Of a stretch of 64,000 nt of DNA, positions 1 through 8,720 are shown one piece after another. The notes beneath the pieces are model-generated. The model saw nothing but the letters and a program-made list of their open reading frames with translations, was not told the origin of the DNA and ran no database searches. The stretch covers positions 62,001 to 126,000 of the forward strand of contig JAIXYP010000045.1 in the NCBI GenBank assembly GCA_027490155.1, in the 5' to 3' direction. Within the stretch, counting starts at the first letter, position 1, and the number at the start of each line of letters is the position of its first letter. This DNA comes from Cytophagaceae bacterium (GTDB lineage Bacteria; Bacteroidota; Bacteroidia; Cytophagales; Flexibacteraceae). The position numbers and the translations under genes are program-made.

Positions 1-975
1 GACAACATTACAAGCAATATCAATGCTGCCTCGGTGACCAGCAGCAGTACCAAGCTGGCTGACCTTGGCATTACCACCTCATTGGACAAAGCCACCTATA
101 CAGTAGGTCAGACAGCTATCATGACCATCAATGTGGTTAGTGCTGGCCCAGACGTTGCCGAGTCAGCCAAGATGGCGCTAAACGTGCCATCTGGAATGAC
201 CGTGGAAAATGTCGCTTTCAATAACGTTTCTGGCTCGTATGATGCCCTCAATAAGGTCATCACTTTCAACAACATCAATAACGGGGTCTCTGGTACAGTG
301 ACCGTATCTGCGAAAGCTGTAACAGCCGGAAACTTCAACTTCGGTGCAGCTACCTCTGGTTTCCCCTTTATGACGGATCAGACGGACGCTAACAATAGCA
401 GTAATAATTCCACAAAGATCGAAAATGTCGTTTTGCCGGTAGAGTTTGCCCATTTCAGCGCAACCAATGCCAAAGAAGGTGTAAACCTGACCTGGAAAAC
501 GGCCATGGAAAAAAATGCTGCCCAGTTCAACGTTATGTTCAGTAAGGATGGCAAGTCGTTTAGCCTTGTTGGTACGGTACCTGCCGTCGGCAACTCGACC
601 ACATTGCAGGTTTATAGCTTTATCCATGCAGAGAAGATCAGTGCCGAAGGTTACTACCAGATCGTTGAGGTTGACTTTGACGGTAGCAAAACATATAGCC
701 CAAAGATTGTGGTGACCCCAAGTGCAGCCTTTACCACTAGTAATGTGTTAGTTACTGCCTATCCGAACCCAACGCAGGCTGTAATTAACTTGACGATCGA
801 GGGGGAACAACTTTCTGGTAGCCTTATGTTGTACAGCTCTAGCGGAGTGGCTCAGACAGTAACCTTTGACGATCTAGGCATTAAAAACTACCGGGCCGAC
901 CTAAGTCACCTGCCAACTGGTGCTTATTATCTGGTGGTACCTGGTTCTAGGGCCGTTAAGGTTATCAAAAATTAA
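1..975 (+). CDS. C-terminal part of a T9SS-secreted surface protein (5' end outside window)
   Basis: The reading frame is open from base 1, so the gene starts upstream of the window; the GTG at 34 is an internal codon. The visible 324 residues hold three parts. First, a DUF11-like beta-sandwich starting at ADLGITTSLDKATYTVGQ. Next, the linker domain that often precedes T9SS tails (LPVEF, then LTWKTAMEKN and FSKDGKSFS). Last, a type A C-terminal sorting domain with the YPNPT motif and a final VKVIKN strand. Proteins of this class cross the outer membrane through the type IX system, after which the tail is removed and the protein anchored. The role of the missing N-terminal part cannot be told. 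Confidence is high for the class and low for function. Confidence 0.85.
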   Translation, partial: DNITSNINAASVTSSSTKLADLGITTSLDKATYTVGQTAIMTINVVSAGPDVAESAKMALNVPSGMTVENVAFNNVSGSYDALNKVITFNNINNGVSGTVTVSAKAVTAGNFNFGAATSGFPFMTDQTDANNSSNNSTKIENVVLPVEFAHFSATNAKEGVNLTWKTAMEKNAAQFNVMFSKDGKSFSLVGTVPAVGNSTTLQVYSFIHAEKISAEGYYQIVEVDFDGSKTYSPKIVVTPSAAFTTSNVLVTAYPNPTQAVINLTIEGEQLSGSLMLYSSSGVAQTVTFDDLGIKNYRADLSHLPTGAYYLVVPGSRAVKVIKN

Positions 976-1122
976 AAAAAATTCAAACGGAGAGCATTTT
1001 ATTTAACAAACTGAAGGCTACCCTAACAAAGATACTGATTCGCCCAAGCATGGGCGCTCGATAAGTGGAGTAAGGACAGATTGGGTATAAGAAATAGGTA
1101 TATTTTTTTCGATGAATCTGAC

Positions 1123-1151
1123 TTGCCTTTTGCGTTTTTCGTTTACCTTTG
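1123..1151 (+). promoter_or_regulatory. Bacteroidota-type promoter
   Basis: TTG at 1123-1125, an 18-nt spacer, then TACCTTTG at 1144-1151 match the Bacteroidota housekeeping consensus (TTG, then TAnnTTTG). No protein gene follows, which suggests a non-coding transcript starting near 1155-1158. Confidence 0.5.
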
Positions 1152-1255
1152 TAGCCTGACATCAGTCAAAAGACATTGGCAAAAGCAGCATAAACGCGCT
1201 GCCTAGCTGCAAGACCAATAGATTGGGTTTTAGAAATCGGCAGGCTATCTTTTTT
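1152..1255 (+). ncRNA. Candidate structured small RNA
   Basis: Three nested complementary pairs can be read. The outer pair is TAGCCTG (1152-1158) with CAGGCTA (1241-1247). The middle pair is ATTGG (about 1175-1179) with CCAAT (about 1215-1219). The inner pair is GCAGC with GCTGC around an eight-to-nine-base loop. The outer arm is followed by TCTTTTTT, as in an intrinsic terminator, and a consensus promoter sits just upstream. It does not match 4.5S, tmRNA or RNase P signatures that I know. A minus-strand open stretch covers the same bases, so this call is tentative. Confidence 0.3.
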
Positions 1256-1372
1256 GAGGATGGCTTGCTTTTTTGCTTTTAGGCGTTTGCCGAAATTAAC
1301 TTGCTTGGAAAGTTCGTCAATCAATGGCTCGAGAAGGGCATTAATTTGCTTCTCAGGGTCGATTTTGGGCGG
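1166..1372 (-). pseudogene. Start-less open stretch, possible gene remnant
   Basis: On the minus strand a 68-codon frame lies between two stops. It has no ATG, GTG or TTG in a useful place, yet it reads like a real hydrophilic helical protein: KIDPEKQINALLEPL, then KRLKAKKQAILKK and LAARQRVYAAF. Its codons resemble those of neighbouring genes. It could be the decayed end of a gene. It conflicts with the small-RNA reading of the same region, and I cannot decide between them from sequence alone. Confidence 0.25.
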
Positions 1373-1676
1373 TCAAGGTGGCAAATGGGTACAAATGACC
1401 GAAATAACCATAAATGACCACGATTGTTTGAGTTAGCACCAACCGCTTCATTTATCAGGGCCCTAGTTGGCTAGAAATTAAGGCAGACTGTATCATAATC
1501 ACTACTTAGCTGCGTATTACCCCTGATGTCGGTAGCTTGTTGCAAAGAGGCTTATCGGTAAGCCAATCAACTTGTGGCTTAGGGCTATCCTTGACAGGTT
1601 GTACAAAGTGATAATTCTAGTGCTTTATTTGCCATTTTGCTATCAAATTAAACCAGTCCATATAAGTCAGAAGTGA

Positions 1677-2240
1677 CTAAGCTTCTTCTTTCGGTCCGAG
1701 CTCCGCATCCTCAGCAATAAAGTCCTTGGGTTGGGGCAGCTCAGTCATGTCCTTGATGCCGAAGTAGTCCATAAATTTTTTGCCGCTGCCATACAACATG
1801 GGCCTGCCTGGTCCGTCGCTTTTGCCACGGATTGCAATCAACTCACGCTCAAGTAATCGTTGGATGGCATAGTCGCTATTGACACCGCGAATGGCTTCGA
1901 TTTGTGATTTGGTGATCGGCTGTTTGTAGGCGATAATGCTAAGGGTCTCGAGAGCGGAAGTGCTCAGGCGTTTTTTGCTTTTGTGTTTTAGTAAGATGGA
2001 TATACTTGGCTGGTAAGCTGCCTTGGTCAAGAACTGATATCCGCCATTGATGGCCACGATCCTGAACACAAAATCGTCAGACTCATACTTGGTCTTAAGC
2101 TCCTCTAAAGCGGTCAGGACATCCTCTTGGGCAAGCTCGGCATCAAACATTTCGCTTAAGCATCGGCCAAGATCCAGAGCCGTAACGGGCTCCTCTGCAC
2201 AGAAGATAAGCGCTTCTAGATGATTGTGTAAAAAGTCCAT
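1677..2240 (-). CDS. scpB: Segregation and condensation protein B (ScpB)
   Basis: ScpB binds the kleisin ScpA and the SMC ATPase to form the bacterial condensin that organises and separates chromosomes; it acts in the cytoplasm on the nucleoid. The 187 residues contain two winged-helix domains. The signature stretch is LSTSALETLSIIAYKQP followed by SQIEAIRGVNSDYAI, then GKSDGPGRPMLYG, all typical of the family and in the expected order. The acidic tail (EDAELGPKEEA) is variable in homologues. The ATG at 2240 is supported by a TAAGTTTG promoter element 40 bases upstream. scpA is often next to scpB but is not in this window. Confidence 0.95.
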   Translation of the reverse strand: MDFLHNHLEALIFCAEEPVTALDLGRCLSEMFDAELAQEDVLTALEELKTKYESDDFVFRIVAINGGYQFLTKAAYQPSISILLKHKSKKRLSTSALETLSIIAYKQPITKSQIEAIRGVNSDYAIQRLLERELIAIRGKSDGPGRPMLYGSGKKFMDYFGIKDMTELPQPKDFIAEDAELGPKEEA

Positions 2241-2279
2241 GATTATTGTATTGGTAATTTTTCTGGCCCAGTTGGGTTA

Positions 2280-2287
2280 CAAACTTA
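2280..2287 (-). promoter_or_regulatory. Promoter -7 element of scpB
   Basis: Read on the minus strand the bases are TAAGTTTG, a full match to TAnnTTTG, placed to give a leader of about 35 nt before the scpB ATG. I do not see a clear TTG at the usual upstream distance. Confidence 0.4.
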
Positions 2288-2429
2288 CGCCCAAGGATAT
2301 AAAGACTCAGTGAGACCACCTAAAAATGTTGGCTTGCGGTTTGGTCCTTCCGGATTGGTGCCGTATAATGTAGCATTGCTTTGTGGTTAGAAACTAATCC
2401 AACTATTGACGATTAACTAGTCGAACATC

Positions 2430-3032
2430 ATGAAAAACCCATCTCACCTCCTGACCTCGGGTCCGAAGTCGCAAAGTCATCAGCTAGCACTAGACCTACA
2501 AACAACCACTGCTGGCCACGCGCCAGCCTTTCTGCAGCACATCCAGATCGAACCCAACAGTGTGATGGGCAGGTTTGGTAAACCTTGGTCTGTAAACTGG
2601 GCAATGGCTGTAAGCTGCCTGCAACAGCTCAGCTTCGTGGCTAGGCAAGAGGGCCTAGCTGTTCATTCTTTCAGGTTTCGGCCTGTTGTTGGTATGACAG
2701 TGCTCGAAGCGCCTGTATTTACGGGCACACTCGACCATAGTACTCAGCTTGACACTTTGCTGGTGGCTGCCATCAAACCCGTCTGGCGACTTGCTGCCGA
2801 AACTGCCCCTGAGGTGATGGAGTGGCAGCTGGAGTTTGATTTGGTTTCGCTTAGGGTGCAAGCTGCTGAGTGGGGTCTGGCAGAAGATCAGACTCCGGAA
2901 GATGCGGATTATGCGCCTGACCTTTTGGCGCTCGATAGGCATATAGATTTTTTGTGGCAAAAATATGGCTACGACACTGTAGGGATGTTGGCTGCGCTTC
3001 CTCAGGTTGATCCTTTTAGGCTGGCTTCGTAA
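2430..3032 (+). CDS. Hypothetical cytoplasmic protein
   Basis: A 200-residue protein starting at ATG 2430 with no signal peptide or membrane segment. I recognise no family. The middle (residues about 60-140) alternates short hydrophobic strands and helices (VNWAMAVSCLQQLSFVARQ; VVGMTVLEAPVFTGTL), and the tail is acidic around residues 140-165 (AEDQTPEDADYAPD), so a small globular fold is likely. It is followed after about 120 bases by the Lon-domain gene on the same strand, and the two may be co-transcribed. Coding status rests on its length, its codon use and the lack of a better frame. Confidence 0.65.
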   Translation: MKNPSHLLTSGPKSQSHQLALDLQTTTAGHAPAFLQHIQIEPNSVMGRFGKPWSVNWAMAVSCLQQLSFVARQEGLAVHSFRFRPVVGMTVLEAPVFTGTLDHSTQLDTLLVAAIKPVWRLAAETAPEVMEWQLEFDLVSLRVQAAEWGLAEDQTPEDADYAPDLLALDRHIDFLWQKYGYDTVGMLAALPQVDPFRLAS

Positions 3033-3153
3033 CAGGGCATCTGGTTTGGTAGTTATTTAGTCAACAAAGGCATTGTGGCTCAGTCTTTGGTTGCTTGTCG
3101 ACCTATGTGATCTTGTTTCACGCCTTAGTTTTCGCTGTTTCGCCCTGCCTTTT

Positions 3154-3843
3154 ATGTCCGCTCATAACCAGCCACCCAACCAGTTGCCTTCTGACAATGA
3201 CAATCAATGGCCAATTTGGTTGCCCTTGTTTCCGCTTGGGCTAGTTGCCTATCCTGGCCAACCACTAAATCTACATGTTTTTGAGCCTCGGTATCGGGAG
3301 TTAGTGGCCGACCTAGGCGTGGGTGGCTGTTTTGGCATTTCACCTTTTCTGGATGGGCAAGTGATGAGCTTTGGCACCGTTGTTCGTATCATCGAGATCA
3401 CTGATAAGGCAGAGGATGGCAAGTGTAATATCCGCACGCTAGGCGTCAGTACTTACAGAACGGATATGTGCGAAAATCCTTGGTCGGACAAGCTCTACGC
3501 TGCAGCAAGGGTTAGCCATCAGGAAGATAATAGCAATGGCTCACCCGTCCTTGAGCAGACTACCTTGCATTTGCGTGATCAGCTTTTTGCCTTGTTAGGA
3601 GTGATCCCGCCAGAGGTGGTAGTGCTACCGGGCAGCTACCTGAGCTATGCGACTGCAGGTAAACTAGGCCTTTCTGTCCAGCAGGAAGCCATTTTGCTGA
3701 TGACGGAGACTGAAAATCTACGGCTTGCCTTCTTGATCGCCCACCTAGAACATATCCTGCCGGTGTTAGAACAAACAGAGCGTACCAAAGTATTGGTCCA
3801 GAGCAATGGACATTTTAAGGAACTGGGGCCCCTTGGTTTCTAG
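3154..3843 (+). CDS. Lon N-terminal (substrate-binding) domain protein
   Basis: A stand-alone Lon-N (PUA-like) domain without the AAA+ ATPase or protease parts of Lon. The start of the domain is clear at residues about 20-45: WLPLFPLGLVAYPG, then LHVFEPRYRELV, the classic motif. In Lon this domain binds substrate. Free-standing versions are widespread in bacteria, and their role is not well settled. An upstream TTG at 3073 would add 27 residues with no family match, so I chose ATG 3154, which gives 229 residues, near the usual size. No signal peptide; cytoplasmic. Confidence 0.8.
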   Translation: MSAHNQPPNQLPSDNDNQWPIWLPLFPLGLVAYPGQPLNLHVFEPRYRELVADLGVGGCFGISPFLDGQVMSFGTVVRIIEITDKAEDGKCNIRTLGVSTYRTDMCENPWSDKLYAAARVSHQEDNSNGSPVLEQTTLHLRDQLFALLGVIPPEVVVLPGSYLSYATAGKLGLSVQQEAILLMTETENLRLAFLIAHLEHILPVLEQTERTKVLVQSNGHFKELGPLGF

Positions 3844-3974
3844 TCGGTCTGATTGCTGGTGCAAGGCAAAGATTATTTTTTTGTTTAGATATCTGTCATT
3901 GCTCCAAACCTACTTTCTTTATCCCACTAGCAGAGGATTGACGAACTAACGAGTCAATTGCTAGCATTGATCTG

Positions 3975-6170
3975 GTGGTAGGTGATTTGATATGGAGGCA
4001 CAAATACTGGCTTTGGGGATTGTTTTTATCCCTAGCTGTCGGCCTGTGCCATTCGTCTTGTTATGGTCAAGTTGCCACCCAACCGACTTCCCCGCTCCCC
4101 GGCCAACCGACCTCTACCTTGATGCAAACGCTTTTGGAGCGGCAATTGCCCATCTATCAGGGAATCGAAAATCCTGACCCTGCTGCCATTGATGCGTTGC
4201 TGAGTAAATACCAAACGCGGATTGATATTAATGAAGCGACGGAGGCCGATTTGTTATGGTTGGGTGTACCTGATAGTTTGGTACGTAGTTTCATGGACTA
4301 CCGCCAGCAATACGGGCCATATCGGTCCTTGTATGAGTTGGCCGCCATACCAGGCTTTGACTATGCATTGGCTAATGTGTTGCGTTGGTTTTTCATTGAT
4401 AGTCCGTCCTTGCAGTTCGGTGGCCGCCAACTATCAGACAAATGGCAGAAGAATAGTCTATTGAATGCGCCAGTACATTGGATGCAGGCACGGGTGGGCA
4501 TAACCGCAAGGGCTAATGATGACTATCCACGTCAGCCGATGAGCCAACTCCTGCGCTATCGCCTACGTACTGATGCGGGGCTGGCGGTTGGCCTAACGAT
4601 GCAGCAAGATGCGGGCGAATACTATCGATGGAATCCGGGGCGATCGCTTTATGGTCCTGATTTCATAAGTGGGTATGCGGCTACTGGTCGGATTAGTCCT
4701 AGGCTGAGGGAGGTAGTTGTGGGAGATTACACCACCTCATTTGGGCATCGGTTGCTGACGGGGGCTGGCCTAAGTGCTGGGCGTGGTAGCATGGCTACGA
4801 CACCACTCGAAGGTTATCAGGATGGACTTCGGCCCTACACTAGCACGGCTGAGTATGGTTTTTTGCGGGGTATTGCTCTGGATTGGGACTTAGGACCAAG
4901 GGGGCAAAGGCAGCAAACTGCCCTAGGTAATGGGGCTCGGCTGATGACTTATTTGAGCTATAAACAGATTGATGCAAGCCCAATCGCCTTGCAAGACAGC
5001 ATCCTAGACGAGGGTTATAGCATTGGGAGTTTGCCGGCTTCTGGTATCCATTTAACGGCAGGGCAGTTGGCTAGGCGTGCCACCCTTGGCGAAACGATTA
5101 TGGGTGGCCAATACCTTCTACCCATCCTGAATGACTATGGGCAGGCAATCGGTCGCATAGGGGCCAGTTTACAGCAAACCATCTATGGCCAACCATTAGC
5201 CGCCACCACCAGCCGCCGTTTTATGGGGCAGGCCTCTAGTGCATTAACTATTTACGGATCACGCAGGGTAGGGGCTGGGACTTATGCGGGCGAGGTGGCC
5301 GGGCAGGTGGCAGATGGGCGTTTGACGACGGCTGGGCTGGACAATTTGGCCATAAGCCTCAGCTACATCAGGGGCTTAAATCGGTATCGCACGATGACCG
5401 TCAGGCTTCGGAACTATGGCAATAACTATTATGCTCCTTATGCCGCAGCCTTTGGGCAAAGTAGTGGACCGGTGGCCGAACAAGGTATCCACTTAGGGGC
5501 AGAGCAGAGCAAACAAATCGGATGGGCTTGGTCTGGGTGGTTGGATGTGTTTCGGTTTGGGTCGGCACGATACCGGGTGAGTAGAGCCGGGGTGATTGGG
5601 CTAGAGACGATGACACGTGTAGGATATGCGACTGATATGGGTGCAACTTATGCCGCCCAATACCGGCTAAGGGTGCAGCCCCTAGATAACCTTGGTAATA
5701 CCACCGGTATGTCCAACATGATGAGGCAGGTGGCGCAGGTATCTGGCCAGATTCCGTTGACCGCGGATCTATATTGGTCCAGTGTATTACAGGCCACCGA
5801 ATACCAACATTGGCGCAACGGGCCTGCCCAATATGGTGTGGCCATCAATACCAGTCTGGCAGCAAAGTGGCCAAGGTGGCGCAAATTCAGGGCGGTGCCG
5901 TTTATGTGTTATTACGATGTATCCAGTAGCCAGGCCCGCCCCTTCCTGACCGAACCACAAGTGATGTGGTACCAGCAGTTGCCTTACCTGGATGGTCAGG
6001 GCCTGCGGGTGGGTTTGTTGCTGAAGGCAGAGGTAGCTAATGGCCTACAGGCTGAAATGCGTATGGTGGGCGACTTATTGCAACCAGATCGGCAGGAGGT
6101 GATGGTGCAGCTGACCTATAATTTGGCCAAGGCTCTAGGCAGGATGGAAGAACAAATTTTGTTGTGGTAG
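3975..6170 (+). CDS. Exported helix-hairpin-helix protein with predicted beta-barrel body
   Basis: Starts at GTG 3975 with a signal peptide (hydrophobic residues 11-24, ending near SSCYGQ). Residues about 82-140 form a ComEA-like helix-hairpin-helix unit: RIDINEATEADLLWLGVPD, YRSLYELAAIPG and ALANVLRWFF. ComEA-type HhH units bind DNA. The remaining roughly 590 residues are rich in alternating, Gly/Tyr-rich strands (for example YRLRTDAGLAVGLTMQQD and AGTYAGEVAGQVADG) and end in a strand with a terminal W, as expected for an outer-membrane barrel. Similar HhH proteins of about 700 residues are common in Bacteroidota with no proven role; DNA binding or uptake at the surface is an inference only. 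Confidence 0.75.
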   Translation: MVGDLIWRHKYWLWGLFLSLAVGLCHSSCYGQVATQPTSPLPGQPTSTLMQTLLERQLPIYQGIENPDPAAIDALLSKYQTRIDINEATEADLLWLGVPDSLVRSFMDYRQQYGPYRSLYELAAIPGFDYALANVLRWFFIDSPSLQFGGRQLSDKWQKNSLLNAPVHWMQARVGITARANDDYPRQPMSQLLRYRLRTDAGLAVGLTMQQDAGEYYRWNPGRSLYGPDFISGYAATGRISPRLREVVVGDYTTSFGHRLLTGAGLSAGRGSMATTPLEGYQDGLRPYTSTAEYGFLRGIALDWDLGPRGQRQQTALGNGARLMTYLSYKQIDASPIALQDSILDEGYSIGSLPASGIHLTAGQLARRATLGETIMGGQYLLPILNDYGQAIGRIGASLQQTIYGQPLAATTSRRFMGQASSALTIYGSRRVGAGTYAGEVAGQVADGRLTTAGLDNLAISLSYIRGLNRYRTMTVRLRNYGNNYYAPYAAAFGQSSGPVAEQGIHLGAEQSKQIGWAWSGWLDVFRFGSARYRVSRAGVIGLETMTRVGYATDMGATYAAQYRLRVQPLDNLGNTTGMSNMMRQVAQVSGQIPLTADLYWSSVLQATEYQHWRNGPAQYGVAINTSLAAKWPRWRKFRAVPFMCYYDVSSSQARPFLTEPQVMWYQQLPYLDGQGLRVGLLLKAEVANGLQAEMRMVGDLLQPDRQEVMVQLTYNLAKALGRMEEQILLW

Positions 6171-6293
6171 GTGGAATAAATATTGACCCAATGAGTGGTT
6201 GTCAATCCTTAGCCCTATAATTGTAAAAAGTTGGAGTGTAGTATCTTCAGCCTTGACCTTATTAACCTATCTAACCCTCAATTGTCCTTCCTT

Positions 6294-6686
6294 ATGATGA
6301 ATCTAGTAAAACGTACTTGCATGATTGTCATGCTTGGTGCTTGTTTGTACTTGGCTCCGGCCAACGTGCAGGCTCAATCAACAGTTTATGAATACCAATT
6401 GGTGACGACCGTCGAAAGTGTTGTGCCTGGTGGTTTGGGACGTTCTCGTATGATTTCCACAGATGCCAATGGACAAATGGAGGAAGTGAACTTGGTTAAC
6501 TTTTTTAGCCTAGTTGGTATCAACTTCGGCAACATCCGGAACAACGACAAAATGATTACGGACAAGATTAATGCCATGAGTGTTGCTGGCTTTGAACTGC
6601 ACGATATTACAAGCGGTGTCTATTCGACAGAGTCATCTACGGGCATCTTCATTACCCGGTATTTTTTCCGCAGGCCGAAGAAATAG
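6294..6686 (+). CDS. Small secreted protein, DUF4177-like
   Basis: About 130 residues starting at ATG 6294 (a second ATG follows at once at 6297), with a clear signal peptide ending AQA/QST. The mature part begins YEYQLVTTVESVV and later has INAMSVAGFELHDI, which recalls DUF4177-type small proteins (YEYkvv, then a LNelgkeGWELv pattern). An upstream in-frame start at 6231 would only lengthen the region before the signal peptide. A strong terminator follows. Function unknown; probably periplasmic. Confidence 0.7.
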   Translation: MMNLVKRTCMIVMLGACLYLAPANVQAQSTVYEYQLVTTVESVVPGGLGRSRMISTDANGQMEEVNLVNFFSLVGINFGNIRNNDKMITDKINAMSVAGFELHDITSGVYSTESSTGIFITRYFFRRPKK

Positions 6687-6713
6687 ATTTTGGTCTTAGA
6701 TTGTGATTTTTAG

Positions 6714-6747
6714 CCTCCACTGAAGCGATTTAGTGGAGGTTTTTTTT
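6714..6747 (+). terminator. Intrinsic terminator
   Basis: CCTCCACT (6714-6721) pairs with AGTGGAGG (6732-6739) across a 10-base loop and is followed by eight T (6740-6747). It ends the transcript of the small secreted protein gene. Confidence 0.85.
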
Positions 6748-7043
6748 GGCATCGTGGCTTCGGCTTTTGGCTCTTATTGCAACATAAATGTGTTTGGTTT
6801 AATAAACCAATGGGATTAGTATAATGACAGCGGTGAGTTTTGAAGCCATAATAAATATTTATCTTACTTAACTTCACCTTCTTCAAAATCAGCCTTTGTG
6901 TAGACCTACTCATTCATAAACAAGTCTTGAAGATTATTTGGGTTTTTAGTATATGTATAGTTTTAATTTTGCTTTAGGAGTCATTCAGTACAGCTGCTTT
7001 TTATTTAAAGCGAGTCAGTCATTCGTTTTTGGGATTAGACCTC
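6748..7043. other. Intergenic stretch, nothing seen
   Basis: About 300 AT-rich bases between a plus-strand terminator and the end of the photolyase-like gene. I find no gene, repeat or promoter here that I would defend. Confidence 0.5.
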
Positions 7044-8552
7044 CTAAATCTCCTCCTCCTCCTCCCCCTCCATGGTCAGTGGTTTGTCCAAGGTATGCTG
7101 TTTCAGGATGCGCCAATTCTCGGCTTTGACAAGTGGGTGGTCTCGTAATGCCCAAGTACGTTCTCGATAGATTCGTGATGATGTTTCCCAATCAATGATC
7201 GGTAAAGGGTAGTCTTGGCCAGGAGTAAATCGATTAAATGATTGCTCTAGCGGGGACATCAAATGCGGTTGGTGGAGGTCCTGCAAGGGGACATTAACCA
7301 GCTCGGGCACCCATTGCCTGATAAATAGGCCATTTGGATCATGTTCCATACTTTGTTTAATGGGGTTATAAACCCGCACAATATGGATGCCAACAACGCC
7401 CGCTTGCATCTGGAGTTGTGGGTAATGAATGCCGGGCTCAAAATCAAGAAATAGGCGGGCCAAATGGGCAGCACCATCTTGCCAACGCATCCCCATGCTA
7501 TTGGTCAGGAAGGATACCAACATGGCCCGCATCCGGAAGTTGAGGTAACCTGTATGGTGTAGGCAGCGCATACAGGCATCCACCAATGGGTAGCCTGTTT
7601 GGCCATCAATCCATGCCTGCAATAGGACTGGGTTTTGGCTGGCTATCAGTTGGTCATATCCACGGTTTATGTTTTGGGTCTCCATGCGGCACTCTTGCTC
7701 AAACTTCTGGATGAAGTGACAATGCCACCGTAGGCGTGACCGGAATGATTGCACAACCTTGGCTTTTCCTTTCTGGGCTAGGTTGGGTGCACTGGCCTGA
7801 TAAATCTGCCTGATGCTGAGGCATCCAAAAGCGATGTAGGGACTAAGGCGTGAACAACCAGTGCGGGCCAATAGTGGTTTGCTGATATGTCGGTTATAGT
7901 TCCGGACTCGATCCCCTAGGAAGGAGGCTAGGTACCGCTCAGCAGGCCCTACACCACCTGGCTGGAACTGTTTGTTGGTTTCAGTAATCTCATGGTGGAG
8001 TGGGGCGGGGGCCAGCTGTTGGCGTATGCTGTCAGGCACGGTCCAGATCAGGTTGAGCTGTTGGACTTTCTGCCAATCAGGGTTGTTGGGCTTGGTGCGC
8101 ATGAAGTCTTCCCATTGTTCGCGCCAAAGGTGCCGATCCTTTCGCCCTCGTTGGACACCATTTTGCTGGTATTCTTGCCAGACGACACCGTGATTATGAC
8201 ACCACTTAGCCACCCATTTATCCCGCTGATAGGTGGCCATTAGGTGGGTCTCTGCATAGCTGAATATGGTCTGGATCTGGTAGGTCTGAGCCAGGATGCG
8301 TAGGGTATCTGCCATCGTACTGTGACTGATGGTGACCTGACCACCATGAGACCGAATGAAGTTATCAAGCTCTTGCAAGGACTGGTACACAAATCGGGCA
8401 TGGCGCACATCATGCTCGGGTAAGGCCATCATGTCTGGCTCAAAGACATACAATACTAGGAAAGGTTGCTCTCGTTTGATGGCGACCTCCAATGGGGCAT
8501 GGTCTGCCCAACGCAAACAACGTTTGAGCCATACGATGTTGACTGTATGTAT
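7044..8552 (-). CDS. Cryptochrome/DNA photolyase family protein with doubtful start codon
   Basis: Photolyases use FAD and blue light to split UV-induced pyrimidine dimers; relatives act as light sensors. The N-terminal alpha/beta antenna domain is followed by the FAD-binding helical domain: [35 protein letters not shown] and [12 protein letters not shown], then [15 protein letters not shown] and IRQWVPEL, all diagnostic. The conserved first strand ([12 protein letters not shown]) has no ATG, GTG or TTG before it; the first usable start (TTG 8516) lies inside this strand. An ATA at 8550-8552 sits where homologues begin, giving 502 residues. The usual KRDLR is KRCLR here. Either the start is mutated or a rare start is used. 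It runs away from the metallo-hydrolase gene. Confidence 0.8.
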   Translation of the reverse strand: MHTVNIVWLKRCLRWADHAPLEVAIKREQPFLVLYVFEPDMMALPEHDVRHARFVYQSLQELDNFIRSHGGQVTISHSTMADTLRILAQTYQIQTIFSYAETHLMATYQRDKWVAKWCHNHGVVWQEYQQNGVQRGRKDRHLWREQWEDFMRTKPNNPDWQKVQQLNLIWTVPDSIRQQLAPAPLHHEITETNKQFQPGGVGPAERYLASFLGDRVRNYNRHISKPLLARTGCSRLSPYIAFGCLSIRQIYQASAPNLAQKGKAKVVQSFRSRLRWHCHFIQKFEQECRMETQNINRGYDQLIASQNPVLLQAWIDGQTGYPLVDACMRCLHHTGYLNFRMRAMLVSFLTNSMGMRWQDGAAHLARLFLDFEPGIHYPQLQMQAGVVGIHIVRVYNPIKQSMEHDPNGLFIRQWVPELVNVPLQDLHQPHLMSPLEQSFNRFTPGQDYPLPIIDWETSSRIYRERTWALRDHPLVKAENWRILKQHTLDKPLTMEGEEEEEI

Positions 8553-8708
8553 TGAGGATGTGCTGATTGCCGAGGTTGGTGTAGCCCGTTTAGTAGGCCG
8601 ACCTACGGTTAGAACCCATAACGGCTGGCTTATGTTCAGGCACTAGCGACACTTCAATTCGGCTGGAATTGGGCAGTGTTGGCTTGCTAAGTGCATGCCT
8701 TGTGCCAT

Positions 8709-8716
8709 TACCTTTG
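8709..8716 (+). promoter_or_regulatory. Promoter -7 element just before the metallo-hydrolase start
   Basis: TACCTTTG at 8709-8716 matches TAnnTTTG, and the ATG follows only four bases later at 8721. A TTG at 8684-8686 is 22 bases upstream, slightly long. The mRNA would be essentially leaderless. Confidence 0.5.
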
Positions 8717-8720
8717 TGCT

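Larger units (their letters stand above)
976..1676. other. 700-base intergenic gap between converging genes
   Basis: No complete protein gene is convincing here. The gap holds a good promoter motif near 1123-1151, a candidate structured RNA at 1152-1255, and on the minus strand an open stretch without a start codon (1166-1372). From 1440 to 1676 I see nothing recognisable. Confidence 0.5.

Noticed and set aside
1254-1436. 60-codon plus-strand frame in the first gap.
   Set aside because: Cys/Phe/Arg-rich composition and overlap with the T-run; not credible.
6710-6913. 67-codon minus-strand frame after the small secreted gene.
   Set aside because: It includes the terminator hairpin and ends in low-complexity sequence.
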